This document shows, one piece after another, positions 8,610 through 17,384 of a stretch of 64,000 nt of DNA; the stretch's first letter is position 1; the number at the start of each line of letters is the position of its first letter. The notes below the pieces were generated by a model, which saw nothing but the letters and a program-made list of their open reading frames with translations, did not search any database and was not told the origin of the DNA. A program made the position numbers and the translations under genes. This stretch comes from an uncultured Bacteroidales bacterium (lineage in GTDB: Bacteria > Bacteroidota > Bacteroidia > Bacteroidales > FEN-979). The DNA lies in contig CAIVAT010000034.1 in NCBI GenBank assembly GCA_903903985.1, forward strand, positions 140,044-204,043. Reading direction: 5' to 3'.

Positions 8610-9500
8610 TTAATATTTATTATACCTGACGATGAAAAAGTGCATGACAAGATTAAAAAAAAGGGAGACCGCCAGCAGCAGCAGCGCTGCAAACATCAAA
8701 GCGGCGTCGTATCTGGGGATGGAAAGCATCTCCCCGTAATTGTTGGCGATCAATGCGGGCAGGGTATACCCCGGATCGAACACGCTTTTTGGAAGGCGCA
8801 CCACATTCCCAACCACCATCAGTACCGCCATGGTTTCGCCAAACGCCCTTGCAAGCCCAAATCCAAAAGCTGCAATAATTCCCGGCAAAGCTTTCTTGAC
8901 AAGCACATGTTTGATCGTCTGCCATTGGGTAGCTCCCAGGGACAGGGTTGCCTCTTTTAATTCCACAGGAATTGCCCTGAAAATTTCGATCAGGATATTT
9001 AATACAAATGGGATGATCATGATGGAAAGCACAAAAGCTGCAGCCAGGATGCTGTAACCCATCGTTTTTATTCCCATCCAGGGGCCCAGATACCTGGATA
9101 TAAATGGCACGATGACCAAAATTCCCCATAAACCATAAACCACGGAAGGGATTCCTGCCAGAATATCGATTGCCGGGTGCATAATGCGCAGGAAATATTT
9201 CTTGGTATACTGGGTAACATAAATGGCGGTAAGCAGGCAAACCGGCGCAGTAATCAGCATGGCAACAAGGGTTACCCATATAGAACCAATGATGAAGGGA
9301 TAGAAGCCGAACTGACCCGCAGAAGGCCGCCATGTTTTCGAAAAGATCAGGTCGATCACCGAATAATCATGAAGCAGCAGGACCGATTTCAGGTAAAGTC
9401 CTATGAAAAGAAGGAATGGCAACAACGCAACCAGCAGCAAACTGATGATCATCCACGTGGAATTAACGGTATGACGCTGCGTGCGGTTGAGAAGGTACAT
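8610..9500 (-). CDS. pstC: Phosphate ABC transporter permease PstC
   Basis: 296 residues, about six membrane helices, with a short cytoplasmic N-terminus (MYLLNRTQRHTVNSTW). 'DILAGIPSVVYGLWGILV' and the EAA loop 'ELKEATLSLGATQWQTIKHV' with 'LARAFGETMAVLMVVGN' are PstC hallmarks. It forms the inner-membrane phosphate channel with PstA. It begins one base after the pstS stop codon. Confidence 0.94.
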   Translation of the reverse strand: MYLLNRTQRHTVNSTWMIISLLLVALLPFLLFIGLYLKSVLLLHDYSVIDLIFSKTWRPSAGQFGFYPFIIGSIWVTLVAMLITAPVCLLTAIYVTQYTKKYFLRIMHPAIDILAGIPSVVYGLWGILVIVPFISRYLGPWMGIKTMGYSILAAAFVLSIMIIPFVLNILIEIFRAIPVELKEATLSLGATQWQTIKHVLVKKALPGIIAAFGFGLARAFGETMAVLMVVGNVVRLPKSVFDPGYTLPALIANNYGEMLSIPRYDAALMFAALLLLAVSLFFNLVMHFFIVRYNKY

Positions 9501-9501
9501 T

Positions 9502-10488
9502 TCAGTTCAACTTTTGCAATTCGAGGGTGATCTGTTCTGGCTTAACTGTTACATATCCGGCCTCATTTACAAACTTCTGTCCATCCGTGAGCACCCATTT
9601 CAAAAAGTTCAGCACCAGCTTATTCGCTGGTTTTCCGCCGGAAACGAAATAGAGGTCTCGTGCTGGCGGCGACGGATATTTCCCATCGTTGATGGCTTTC
9701 ATTACCAGGTCCATGCTCCCGTAGAAATCTTCATCCGGGTCGATCTTCCCGTTCCCATTCAGATCAATGGGAATGACCTCGAGTCCTGCATAAATTTTCC
9801 GGGTTTGCATTTCATACACAAACCCAAGATTGTTGAAGCCAATTCCCTCGGGTGTCCGCCGTACGGCATCCGCTACACCCGGGTCTCCATTTACACCAAG
9901 TCCGAGCAGGTCCTCCTGTTTTTTCCCGTTCAGGAATTTTGCCCACATGTCGGCGGCGCCACAGGCATCGGACCGTGTGAAGGCATTCAGTTCCGCCTTG
10001 GAATTGTTGCCCACAGCCTGCCCCCATGTTTTAATGGTACCGCTGATAAAAATATCATAGAATTTTTGCCGGGTCAATCCTTTCTTCTTGAGATCGGCCA
10101 AAACCGGATTATGCGCATTGACGGTTGGAAGCACGGCATCCTTTGCAACCGCAATCCACCAGGCTCCTTTGGCCTGTTCCTCCGGGCTTACTGCTTTTGA
10201 ATACATTCCAAGGTCTACCATTTTTGAGAGGGCATCAGTCATCCCTTTTCCTGCACCACCGGCAGAAACATTCACGATGACCTTCGGATGCAATTTCTGA
10301 AATTCTTCCGCCCATTTAACAGCAAGCGGATAAAGTGCGAATGCGCCGGACAGGGTAATTTTGCCTTTCAGCGTGTCGGTTCCTGAACCGGCATTGTTCT
10401 TTCCTGACTGGTTGCAAGAAAAGAGGCACGAAAGGCAGATAAATCCTGCAATCAGGATGAATGATGCAATCAAATTCTTCCATTTCAT
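9502..10488 (-). CDS. pstS: Phosphate-binding lipoprotein PstS with an EF-hand-like insert
   Basis: 328 residues. The signal peptide ends in a lipobox near 'SCLFSCNQ' (C25), so it is anchored as a lipoprotein. The fold follows PstS: 'LSGAFALYPLAVKWAEEF', 'SAGGAGKGMTDALSKMVDLGM' and 'FTRSDACGAADMWAKFL' are phosphate-ligand loops, and 'GYVTVKPEQ' closes the second lobe. Residues 242-253, DLNGNGKIDPDE, form a textbook EF-hand calcium loop, not usual for PstS. It overlaps moxR by 4 bases (ATGA type) and leads pstCAB. Confidence 0.92.
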   Translation of the reverse strand: MKWKNLIASFILIAGFICLSCLFSCNQSGKNNAGSGTDTLKGKITLSGAFALYPLAVKWAEEFQKLHPKVIVNVSAGGAGKGMTDALSKMVDLGMYSKAVSPEEQAKGAWWIAVAKDAVLPTVNAHNPVLADLKKKGLTRQKFYDIFISGTIKTWGQAVGNNSKAELNAFTRSDACGAADMWAKFLNGKKQEDLLGLGVNGDPGVADAVRRTPEGIGFNNLGFVYEMQTRKIYAGLEVIPIDLNGNGKIDPDEDFYGSMDLVMKAINDGKYPSPPARDLYFVSGGKPANKLVLNFLKWVLTDGQKFVNEAGYVTVKPEQITLELQKLN

Positions 10489-11462
10489 ATTCCAAGGTTT
10501 TTAATGAAGTGATTGATGATATCTTCCACGGTTATTCCTTCGGCCTCTGCCTTGTAATTCCGTACGATGCGGTGACGAAGCACTGAGGTGGCCACTGCCC
10601 GGACATCTTCAATGTCGGGAGAGTATTTTCCGTTCAACACGGCATGGCATTTTGCCCCGAGGATCAGATATTGCGAAGCCCTGGGGCCAGCTCCCCACGT
10701 AAGGTATTCGTTAGCCCAGGCGTTTGACCTCTCCGTCCTGGGCCTGGTTGATGATACCAGGTTGACGGCAAAGTGGAATACATTATCGGGAACCGGGATT
10801 TTACGAATGAGATTCTGAAAAAAGAGGATTTCCTCGGAAGATAAGACCACGGAGGGCGTTACCGTTTTTTCAGTGGTCGTTGCCTTGACGATCATGATCT
10901 CCTCTTCAAAGGAAGGATAGTCAAGCCAGATGTTAAACATGAAACGGTCAAGCTGTGCTTCAGGCAGTGGATAGGTGCCCTCCTGTTCGATGGGGTTCTG
11001 CGTGGCCAGTACAAAAAAAGGTTCCACAAGATGATAGCTTGTTCCGGCAACGGTGACCGCCTTTTCCTGCATGGCTTCCAACAGGGCAGACTGGGTTTTA
11101 GGCGGGGTACGGTTGATCTCGTCTGCCAGGATGATGTTGGCAAAAACAGGCCCTTTGATAAAGCGAAAGTGGCGGTTTTCATCCAGAATCTCGGTGCCGA
11201 TGATATCGGAAGGCATCAGGTCGGGGGTAAATTGAATCCGGCTGTAATTAAGCCCGAGCGACTTTGACAATGTATTCACCATGAGCGTTTTAGCCAACCC
11301 TGGCACCCCGACCAGCAGGCAGTGTCCCTTACAGAAAATGGCAATGAGCAGGTTTTTCACCACCTCATCCTGACCCACGATCACCTTGGCTATTTCAGCT
11401 TTTAAGAGATTATATTTTTTTTCGAGTGCATCTACTGCTTCAACATCTGACGAAAATTGCAT
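10485..11462 (-). CDS. MoxR-type AAA+ ATPase
   Basis: 325 residues. Walker A is GVPGLAKTLMV, Walker B is 'ILADEINRTPPKTQSALLEAMQE', and sensor 1 is 'VLATQNPIEQEGTYPLPEAQLDRF', all characteristic of the MoxR family. These ATPases act as chaperones that load or activate partner proteins, usually VWA-domain (BatA/BatB-like) proteins encoded next to them. Here no VWA gene follows; the gene instead runs with a 4-base overlap into pstS. Upstream are three periplasmic folding factors, which matches the common Bacteroidota order guaB-ppiC-surA-moxR. Confidence 0.93.
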   Translation of the reverse strand: MQFSSDVEAVDALEKKYNLLKAEIAKVIVGQDEVVKNLLIAIFCKGHCLLVGVPGLAKTLMVNTLSKSLGLNYSRIQFTPDLMPSDIIGTEILDENRHFRFIKGPVFANIILADEINRTPPKTQSALLEAMQEKAVTVAGTSYHLVEPFFVLATQNPIEQEGTYPLPEAQLDRFMFNIWLDYPSFEEEIMIVKATTTEKTVTPSVVLSSEEILFFQNLIRKIPVPDNVFHFAVNLVSSTRPRTERSNAWANEYLTWGAGPRASQYLILGAKCHAVLNGKYSPDIEDVRAVATSVLRHRIVRNYKAEAEGITVEDIINHFIKNLGI

Positions 11463-11473
11463 GTTTTTACGGT

Positions 11474-12850
11474 TTAGTTTTTAATCCATTTGCGCTGGAA
11501 TGAACAGTTGCGGTAATCACCTGTGATGGAAATGAAAGTTGAATTCATTTTCCCGGTAATCCAATCGGCTAAGACATCCTGCTTTTTCTTTTCCAGCGCT
11601 ATTTGCTGAATGCGTGCATAATCATCCTCGAGGTTTGCTTTGTGAGGATTTGTCCGGCCTTTCAGGTAATAGATCCGGTAATCCTGTTTTCCCCGTTCAT
11701 TGGTAAGCACCGGCGCCGAAACTTCGCCAGCCTTGAGCTTATCAACGATAAAAAAGATCTTTGCATCGACCTGACTGGCTTCGAACCTGGTATTTCCGGA
11801 TGCAGGATTTATCATCCATCCCCCGCTGTTTTTTCCGGGATCATCTGAGTAGGTGACCACGGCGGCATCATAAGTTATTTTATTGGAAGTGATCAGGGAT
11901 GCCACGCTGTCGAGGGTGACTTTTGCCTTGTTCAGGTCGACGGGCGAGACTTTTGGCTGCAGCAGGATGTGGCGCACATTGATATACTCCCCTCTTCTTT
12001 CGATCATCTGGATCAGGTGGAATCCATCTTCGGTTTCCACGATATCGGAGACCTCTCCAGGTTTCAGTTTGAAGGCGGCCCCTTCGAATTCAGCCCGCAT
12101 CTCACCACGTTTGAACATGCCCAGTTCACCACCCTGTTTGGAGGAGCCGGGATCTTCGGAGTAAAGCACAGCCAGTGTACTGAAATCATCACCCTTTGCG
12201 ACCCGTTCCTTGAAATTTTTCAATTTATTTTTTGCCTCCTGTTTTTCGGTTTCCCCGATGGCCGGTTGTTTTACGATCATACCGATTTCAAACTCCGAAT
12301 TGATAAGCGGGATGCTGTCTTTCGGGATTTTTTTAAAGAAAGCCTTTACCTCTGAAGGTGTAATAACGACATCCTTGGTGATTTTCTGTTGTTCCTGTTC
12401 GGTAAGCATTTGTTCTTTAATCACATCGCGAAGTTCATTTTTAATCTCCAGCAGTGTTTTGCCGAAATGTTCTTCCAGCCGGTCTGGCGAACCTGCCTGT
12501 GAAATGAAGTAGCGCATCCTGCGGTCCATTTCAATTTCAACCTGCGAATCGGTAACAGTGATGCTGTCAACCTGGGCCTGGTGAAGCAGCAGTTTCTGAA
12601 AAAGCAATGATTCAAAGACCTGGCATTTTACTTTTGGTTCCGTACCCATGATACTGCCCTGGCTTCGGATCTGGAGGTACTGGTTTTCAATATCCGATTT
12701 AAGGATCACATTGCCCCCGATGATGCCAACCACACCGTCGATGATGGTGTCGGATGAAGATTGTGCATGGATGGAACCGGCTAACAACGACGTGAACAGA
12801 AGCAATAACAGCGGTGATCGGAAGATTTTCATATCTATTTTTTTGGGCAT
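11474..12850 (-). CDS. SurA-like periplasmic peptidylprolyl isomerase
   Basis: 458 residues with a signal peptide (MKIFRSPLLLLLFTSLLAGSIHAQ; ATG at residue 7 may be the true start). The N-terminal SurA-type chaperone domain includes 'DGVVGIIGGNVILKSDIENQ'. Two parvulin domains follow; the first has 'FSTLAVLYSEDPGSSKQGGELGMF' and 'DGFHLIQM', the second 'VRHILLQPKV' and 'YSDDPGKNSGGWM'. It should help outer-membrane proteins fold. It sits 11 bases upstream of moxR in a long operon. Confidence 0.9.
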   Translation of the reverse strand: MPKKIDMKIFRSPLLLLLFTSLLAGSIHAQSSSDTIIDGVVGIIGGNVILKSDIENQYLQIRSQGSIMGTEPKVKCQVFESLLFQKLLLHQAQVDSITVTDSQVEIEMDRRMRYFISQAGSPDRLEEHFGKTLLEIKNELRDVIKEQMLTEQEQQKITKDVVITPSEVKAFFKKIPKDSIPLINSEFEIGMIVKQPAIGETEKQEAKNKLKNFKERVAKGDDFSTLAVLYSEDPGSSKQGGELGMFKRGEMRAEFEGAAFKLKPGEVSDIVETEDGFHLIQMIERRGEYINVRHILLQPKVSPVDLNKAKVTLDSVASLITSNKITYDAAVVTYSDDPGKNSGGWMINPASGNTRFEASQVDAKIFFIVDKLKAGEVSAPVLTNERGKQDYRIYYLKGRTNPHKANLEDDYARIQQIALEKKKQDVLADWITGKMNSTFISITGDYRNCSFQRKWIKN

Positions 12851-12859
12851 TGAATCCCC

Positions 12860-13699
12860 TTAATAAATCTCAAAAACATTTTTCTTTTGCGCACTTGAAA
12901 ACAGGTCTTCCTGCATCCGGCTGATCAGTTCAATCTTTCGTTTGTTCAGGAGGATGTCATGTATCCGTTGTTTTTCAAAACTCAGGGGCGAAATTCCCTC
13001 CTTGATTTTAAAATCCTTGAAACGGACCAGGTAAACATACATAGAATCCTGATATTCAAGATCTCTGTGATTTTTTAGGTACTCTTCCTGGTTATAGGTT
13101 TTGATGGGGATCTGTTTTAATAAATCGTTAAATAACAGCCAGTTTTCACCATCAAGAAAATAGTCAGCCGCATTTTTTTCGCACAGGTCGGCTAACTTGT
13201 TTTTATCATTCGGATCAACTGAGTTCAACAGTTTTTTTATTTGTTTCGAGACTGTTGATTTTAAAGGTAGTTTAACATACTGCACCTGCACGATGTTGTC
13301 CTTCAGAAGGAAATTTTGCGGGTTGGCATCGTAATAGTTCTGTGTTTCCTCATCGGTGATCAGGGTATCCAGTTTTTGTCGCACAAGTTCATTTTCATAT
13401 GCGTAGATGGTCAGTGAATTCTTATAATTCTCCAGCTGTTTGGTAAAGTCCATCTGGGAAGCGGTCAGGTTCTTGACAGCCTGCTGAATGACAAGTCGTT
13501 GCCTGACCCAGTTGTCAATAAAGCCCTGGGTGATCAACAGGCTGTCTTTGGGCAAGGTTCCCGGCGCTACTATCCCTTTCAGATCGGATTCATAAAGGTA
13601 ATCATCATAAACCCTGGCTAAAACCCGCTCTGTTTTTTTCTTGAAAAAAGTGGAGCAGGCTGTCGCTAAGAGTAATAGCAGGAAGAGGGAGCGGTTCAA
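12860..13699 (-). CDS. Lipoprotein of the SurA/PpiC cluster, no recognisable PPIase domain
   Basis: 279 residues; 'LLLLLATAC' gives a lipobox with Cys at residue 15, so it is a lipoprotein. The N-terminal half resembles a SurA-type chaperone domain (ARVYDDYLYESDLKGIVAPG, then 'FIDNWVRQRLVIQQAV'). I see no parvulin block in the C-terminal half. In Bacteroidota a short protein of this kind commonly sits between two PPIase genes. It is probably a non-enzymatic chaperone partner. Spacing is 6 and 9 bases to its neighbours. Confidence 0.75.
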   Translation of the reverse strand: MNRSLFLLLLLATACSTFFKKKTERVLARVYDDYLYESDLKGIVAPGTLPKDSLLITQGFIDNWVRQRLVIQQAVKNLTASQMDFTKQLENYKNSLTIYAYENELVRQKLDTLITDEETQNYYDANPQNFLLKDNIVQVQYVKLPLKSTVSKQIKKLLNSVDPNDKNKLADLCEKNAADYFLDGENWLLFNDLLKQIPIKTYNQEEYLKNHRDLEYQDSMYVYLVRFKDFKIKEGISPLSFEKQRIHDILLNKRKIELISRMQEDLFSSAQKKNVFEIY

Positions 13700-13705
13700 T
13701 TTTTT

Positions 13706-15697
13706 CTATTTAATTTTTGCAAGGACTTCTTTATTCACCTCAACCGGGTATTTGGTTCTCAGGGAAGCGATCCACTCTTTTTCAAGGTAATTTTGATAAT
13801 CGGCTGTAATAAGTCCTTTGGCCTCATTGAGTTGTTTAATTTCCGGTTTCATAACCTTGCGGACGTAAACAAAAACCGTGGTGCCTTTGTTGACGATGTC
13901 GTTTGAAAAACCAGGTGTCCATGGGATTGAATCGATCAGTTTGTTGTCTTTGCGTGAAAACTTGGCACTTTCAATCGTCAGCACCTGCAAGGAATCAGTA
14001 TTTATTTCTTTCAGAATATCATTGTCAGACGATCCTGATTTGATGAAATTTTTAACTTTTTGAACGGCTTTATTGTCCTTAACGGTAAAGATGCCCGCAT
14101 CGAGTCGCGTATCCCACCTGTAGTTGTTCTTGTTTTTTTGATAAAATGCTTCCAGTCCAAGGGTATCTTTCACCGCTTTCGACCACACTTTCTGATCGGT
14201 CAGGTCAAAAAGGAGGATGCCATCCCGGTATTCCCCCATCAGCGCTTTGAATTCAGGATACTTTTGTTCAAGCTGTGAATTCTCCCATTTCAGCAAACTC
14301 TCATCCAGGAATTCAGTATACATTTTATCCACATAGACATCAATTTTCTGTTTATCCTGTTTCCGCTGGGTGGTTGCGAGGTAATCGGCAAAATCTTTCT
14401 GGCGGAAAGTGATGTTGCCAATTTTAAAAATCATACCGGTGAGATCACCCGCCAGTGAAGCTTTCCATTTTCCAAAGAAGATGCTGTCGGTAACAACGCT
14501 GTAGAAGGCCTTCAATGCTTCAGGATTTTCAGTGACCCCGTATTCTTTCCTGATCCTTGCGATAACGACCTGTCGTGTTTGATCGCCACGGTTATCTTTC
14601 ATGATCTTTTGTTTCAATTCGGCCTTTTCCTCATCAAGCGGTTTCTGGGTTTTACGTTCAACCAGTTTCACGATATGCCAGCCATAGCTTGTAAGGATGG
14701 GTTTTGTATAGTCGCCGGTACTGTCGAGCGAATAGATGGCTTCAACAAACTCAGGCACCATCCTGTTTACGCCGAAAGCCGGCAGCACACCTCCTTTTGC
14801 GGCGGAGCCTTTATCGTCGGAATACGCTTTGACAAGGTCCTCAAATGAAGTGCCCCCTTTTAGTTTGGCGTAAACGGAATCGATGCGTTTCTGTATCCTT
14901 GCAGAATCTTCGGCAGTTGCGTTTTTGGGAATTGCCAGGAAAATATGCGCTACAGTTACTTTGCCAAGTGCAGGACGGCGGGCGGTCACTTTAATGAGAT
15001 GGAAGCCATATTCCGTGCGGACCGGCATGGAGACTTTCCCAACCCCGGTATTCCAGGCGCCATTTTCAAAGGCGTAAACCATATCGAAGACTGCAAAAAA
15101 GCCAAGATCCCCCTTGTTCCCTTTCAGGAAAGGGTGTTGTTGGGTTGCTTCCCGGTCCTTTGCCGACGGGTCTTCGGAGAATTCAACAGCAACTGCTTCA
15201 AATGAATCGCCATTCATCACTTTTGCCCTGGCAGCAATTGCATTTTTGTAGGCAATCATCGTATCAGCCGGGGTCGCATCCGGTTTCAGGCGGAAAAAGA
15301 TATGGCTTGCGCGCAGGTCGGTCTTTTCGCGCTCATACGCCTCCTGTATGAGGCGGTCGAGGGTGGCTTCATCCGTAAAATACGGTTTGGCAAGCTGATC
15401 ACGATACCCGTTCAGCTCGGTCTTGAAGGAAGTCAGGGTATCGAGCCCCATTTCTTCGGCTTGCTTGACCTTGAGTTTGAAATTGATGAACAGATCCAGG
15501 TATTCATCCAGCGATTTCTTATCAATCGCTTCACCTTTCACATTGTTTTTCTGGTAGATATTCAAAAATTCACTCACATAGACCTGTTTTCCTGCAATGG
15601 TCATAAGTACCTCGTCATTGTTTACCTGAGCATTAGATGAGATCAATGTAACAAGTACAAAAACCGGCAATAGAATTTTTCCTTTCAAGCTGTTCAT
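13706..15697 (-). CDS. Large PpiC-type periplasmic peptidylprolyl isomerase with two parvulin domains
   Basis: 663 residues with signal peptide (MNSLKGKILLPVFVLVTLISSNA). After a SurA-like N-terminal helix region (VLMTIAGKQVYVSEFLNIYQ) there are two parvulin domains, at ~135-235 (ASHIFFRLKPDATPADT ... GYGFHLIKV-type end) and ~245-350 (VAHIFLAIPKNATAEDS ... SYGWHIVKL). The last 300 residues are charged and helical with no named domain. It is the first of three folding-factor genes after guaB. It likely assists envelope protein maturation, including the beta-barrels and secreted proteins seen elsewhere in the window. Confidence 0.9.
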   Translation of the reverse strand: MNSLKGKILLPVFVLVTLISSNAQVNNDEVLMTIAGKQVYVSEFLNIYQKNNVKGEAIDKKSLDEYLDLFINFKLKVKQAEEMGLDTLTSFKTELNGYRDQLAKPYFTDEATLDRLIQEAYEREKTDLRASHIFFRLKPDATPADTMIAYKNAIAARAKVMNGDSFEAVAVEFSEDPSAKDREATQQHPFLKGNKGDLGFFAVFDMVYAFENGAWNTGVGKVSMPVRTEYGFHLIKVTARRPALGKVTVAHIFLAIPKNATAEDSARIQKRIDSVYAKLKGGTSFEDLVKAYSDDKGSAAKGGVLPAFGVNRMVPEFVEAIYSLDSTGDYTKPILTSYGWHIVKLVERKTQKPLDEEKAELKQKIMKDNRGDQTRQVVIARIRKEYGVTENPEALKAFYSVVTDSIFFGKWKASLAGDLTGMIFKIGNITFRQKDFADYLATTQRKQDKQKIDVYVDKMYTEFLDESLLKWENSQLEQKYPEFKALMGEYRDGILLFDLTDQKVWSKAVKDTLGLEAFYQKNKNNYRWDTRLDAGIFTVKDNKAVQKVKNFIKSGSSDNDILKEINTDSLQVLTIESAKFSRKDNKLIDSIPWTPGFSNDIVNKGTTVFVYVRKVMKPEIKQLNEAKGLITADYQNYLEKEWIASLRTKYPVEVNKEVLAKIK

Positions 15698-15779
15698 TGT
15701 TTAAGATATTAGTTTGACAATTAGACAAACGATTAGAATTCTATTTAATTTTCAATGATTAATTTTAATTATTCCATCA

Positions 15780-17255
15780 TCACCGGCTGTAATTCGGTGC
15801 CTCACTGATTATCGTTACATCGTGCGGGTGACTTTCTGCTACTCCGGCAGATGTAATTTTAATAAACTTTGCCTTTTGCAGGATTTCAATGGTTTGCGAT
15901 CCTGTATATCCCATCCCTGCCCTCAGGCCTCCGACCATCTGGTAAATGACTTCAGACAAGGATCCTTTATAGGGAACCCGGCCAACAATTCCTTCCGGAA
16001 CAAGTTTTTTTATATCCTCTTCCACATCCTGGAAATAGCGGTCTTTGGAACCATGTTGCATGGCTTCAATGGATCCCATTCCCCGGTAAGTCTTGAATTT
16101 CCGGCCCTCAAAGATAACTGTTTCGCCGGGGGATTCGTCAACACCGGCAAAAAGGGAGCCTGCCATGATGGAGTGTGCGCCAGCCGCGAGTGCTTTTACG
16201 ATGTCGCCGGTATAACGGATCCCTCCATCGGCGATGGAAGGAATGCCGCTGCCCTGGAGGGCTGAAGCAACATCATGAATGGCCGACAATTGAGGAACCC
16301 CGATCCCGGCGATGATGCGTGTGGTACAGATCGATCCCGGGCCAATCCCTATTTTCACCCCGTCAACGCCGATTTTGGCAAGATCTCTGGCGGCTTCCCC
16401 GGTGCCGATATTGCCAATAACCAGGTCAACGCCGGGGAATGCGTTTTTCACTCTTATGGCCATTTCCATCACGCCCCGTGAATGTCCGTGCGCGGTGTCG
16501 ATCACGATGGCATCCACATTTTCACGAACCAGTGCGGCGACACGGTCAAGCGTATCGGAGGTCACTCCCACCCCGGCCGCAACCCTCAGACGCCCGAGGT
16601 TGTCTTTGCACGCGTTGGGACGGGCTTTTACTTTCAGGATGTCTTTATAGGTGATCAGCCCGATGAGCTTGTTGTTTTTATCGACAACGGGCAGTTTTTC
16701 AATCTTGTGTTTCTGGAGGATGGCTTCAGCCTGTTCAAAATCGGTGAATTCGCTGATGGTGATCACATTTTTGGTCATCACTTCCGTGACCGGCCGCATG
16801 TGGTCTCGTTCGAAACGCAGATCGCGGTTGGTCACGATGCCGACAAGTTCGTTGTTGGCATTGGTAACCGGGATTCCGCCGATGCCGAACTCCTTCATCA
16901 TGGCAAGGGCATCGCCAACCAGTGCATGTTCCATGAGAGTAACCGGCTGCAGGATCATGCCATTCTCGGCACGTTTGACTTTACGTACCTGCAGGGCCTG
17001 GTCTTCGATCGACATGTTTTTATGCAGCACGCCGATTCCGCCTTCCTGTGCCATGGCAATGGCCATGCGCGATTCGGTGACGGTATCCATGGCCGCGGAG
17101 ACAATGGGAATGTTAAGTTTGATGTTCCTGGAAAACATTGTTGAAACATCTGTTTCCCGCGGAAGCACGTCCGAATAGGCAGGAACCAGCAATACATCGT
17201 CATATGTCAATCCTTCACCCCGGAATTTATCTGAATTTAGGAACATATGCGTCAA
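15780..17255 (-). CDS. guaB: Inosine-5'-monophosphate dehydrogenase GuaB
   Basis: 491 residues. It oxidises IMP to XMP with NAD+, the committed step to GMP. '[20 protein letters not shown]' is the family start, a pair of CBS domains lies at ~100-210, and the catalytic loop '[13 protein letters not shown]' carries the active Cys310. '[17 protein letters not shown]' and 'MGSIEAM' bind the phosphate and the mobile flap. The ATG at residue 4 (MFLNSDKF, 17246) is an alternative start. It stands 82 bases upstream of the PpiC gene and may be a separate transcript. Confidence 0.96.
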   Translation of the reverse strand: MTHMFLNSDKFRGEGLTYDDVLLVPAYSDVLPRETDVSTMFSRNIKLNIPIVSAAMDTVTESRMAIAMAQEGGIGVLHKNMSIEDQALQVRKVKRAENGMILQPVTLMEHALVGDALAMMKEFGIGGIPVTNANNELVGIVTNRDLRFERDHMRPVTEVMTKNVITISEFTDFEQAEAILQKHKIEKLPVVDKNNKLIGLITYKDILKVKARPNACKDNLGRLRVAAGVGVTSDTLDRVAALVRENVDAIVIDTAHGHSRGVMEMAIRVKNAFPGVDLVIGNIGTGEAARDLAKIGVDGVKIGIGPGSICTTRIIAGIGVPQLSAIHDVASALQGSGIPSIADGGIRYTGDIVKALAAGAHSIMAGSLFAGVDESPGETVIFEGRKFKTYRGMGSIEAMQHGSKDRYFQDVEEDIKKLVPEGIVGRVPYKGSLSEVIYQMVGGLRAGMGYTGSQTIEILQKAKFIKITSAGVAESHPHDVTIISEAPNYSR

Positions 17256-17266
17256 AATTAAGTGTG

Positions 17267-17274
17267 CAAATGTA
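17267..17274 (-). promoter_or_regulatory. Possible -7 element of guaB promoter
   Basis: On the minus strand TACATTTG matches TAnnTTTG, about 12 bases before the longer guaB start. No TTG stands at the ideal -33 spacing (a TTTG is 15 bases away), so support is partial. Confidence 0.35.
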
Positions 17275-17341
17275 AGAAAATTTTATTTACAAACCGCACG
17301 CTTAAATCCTGCATGGAAACCATACCAAATCCTTGAAATAG

Positions 17342-17383
17342 CACCTCAACCTGACCCTCTCCTGAAGGAGAAGGGAATGAGGT
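17342..17383. repeat. Interspersed palindromic element (copy 1)
   Basis: cacctcaacctgaccctctc followed by ctgaaggagaagggaatgaggt. The middle folds (ctctcct/aggagaag) and the ends (acctca/tgaggt) are complementary. It lies directly after the stop of the 835-residue FISUMP gene. Related copies are at 19990, 21333, 30770, 31502, 41313 and 49713. Confidence 0.7.
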
Positions 17384-17384
17384 A

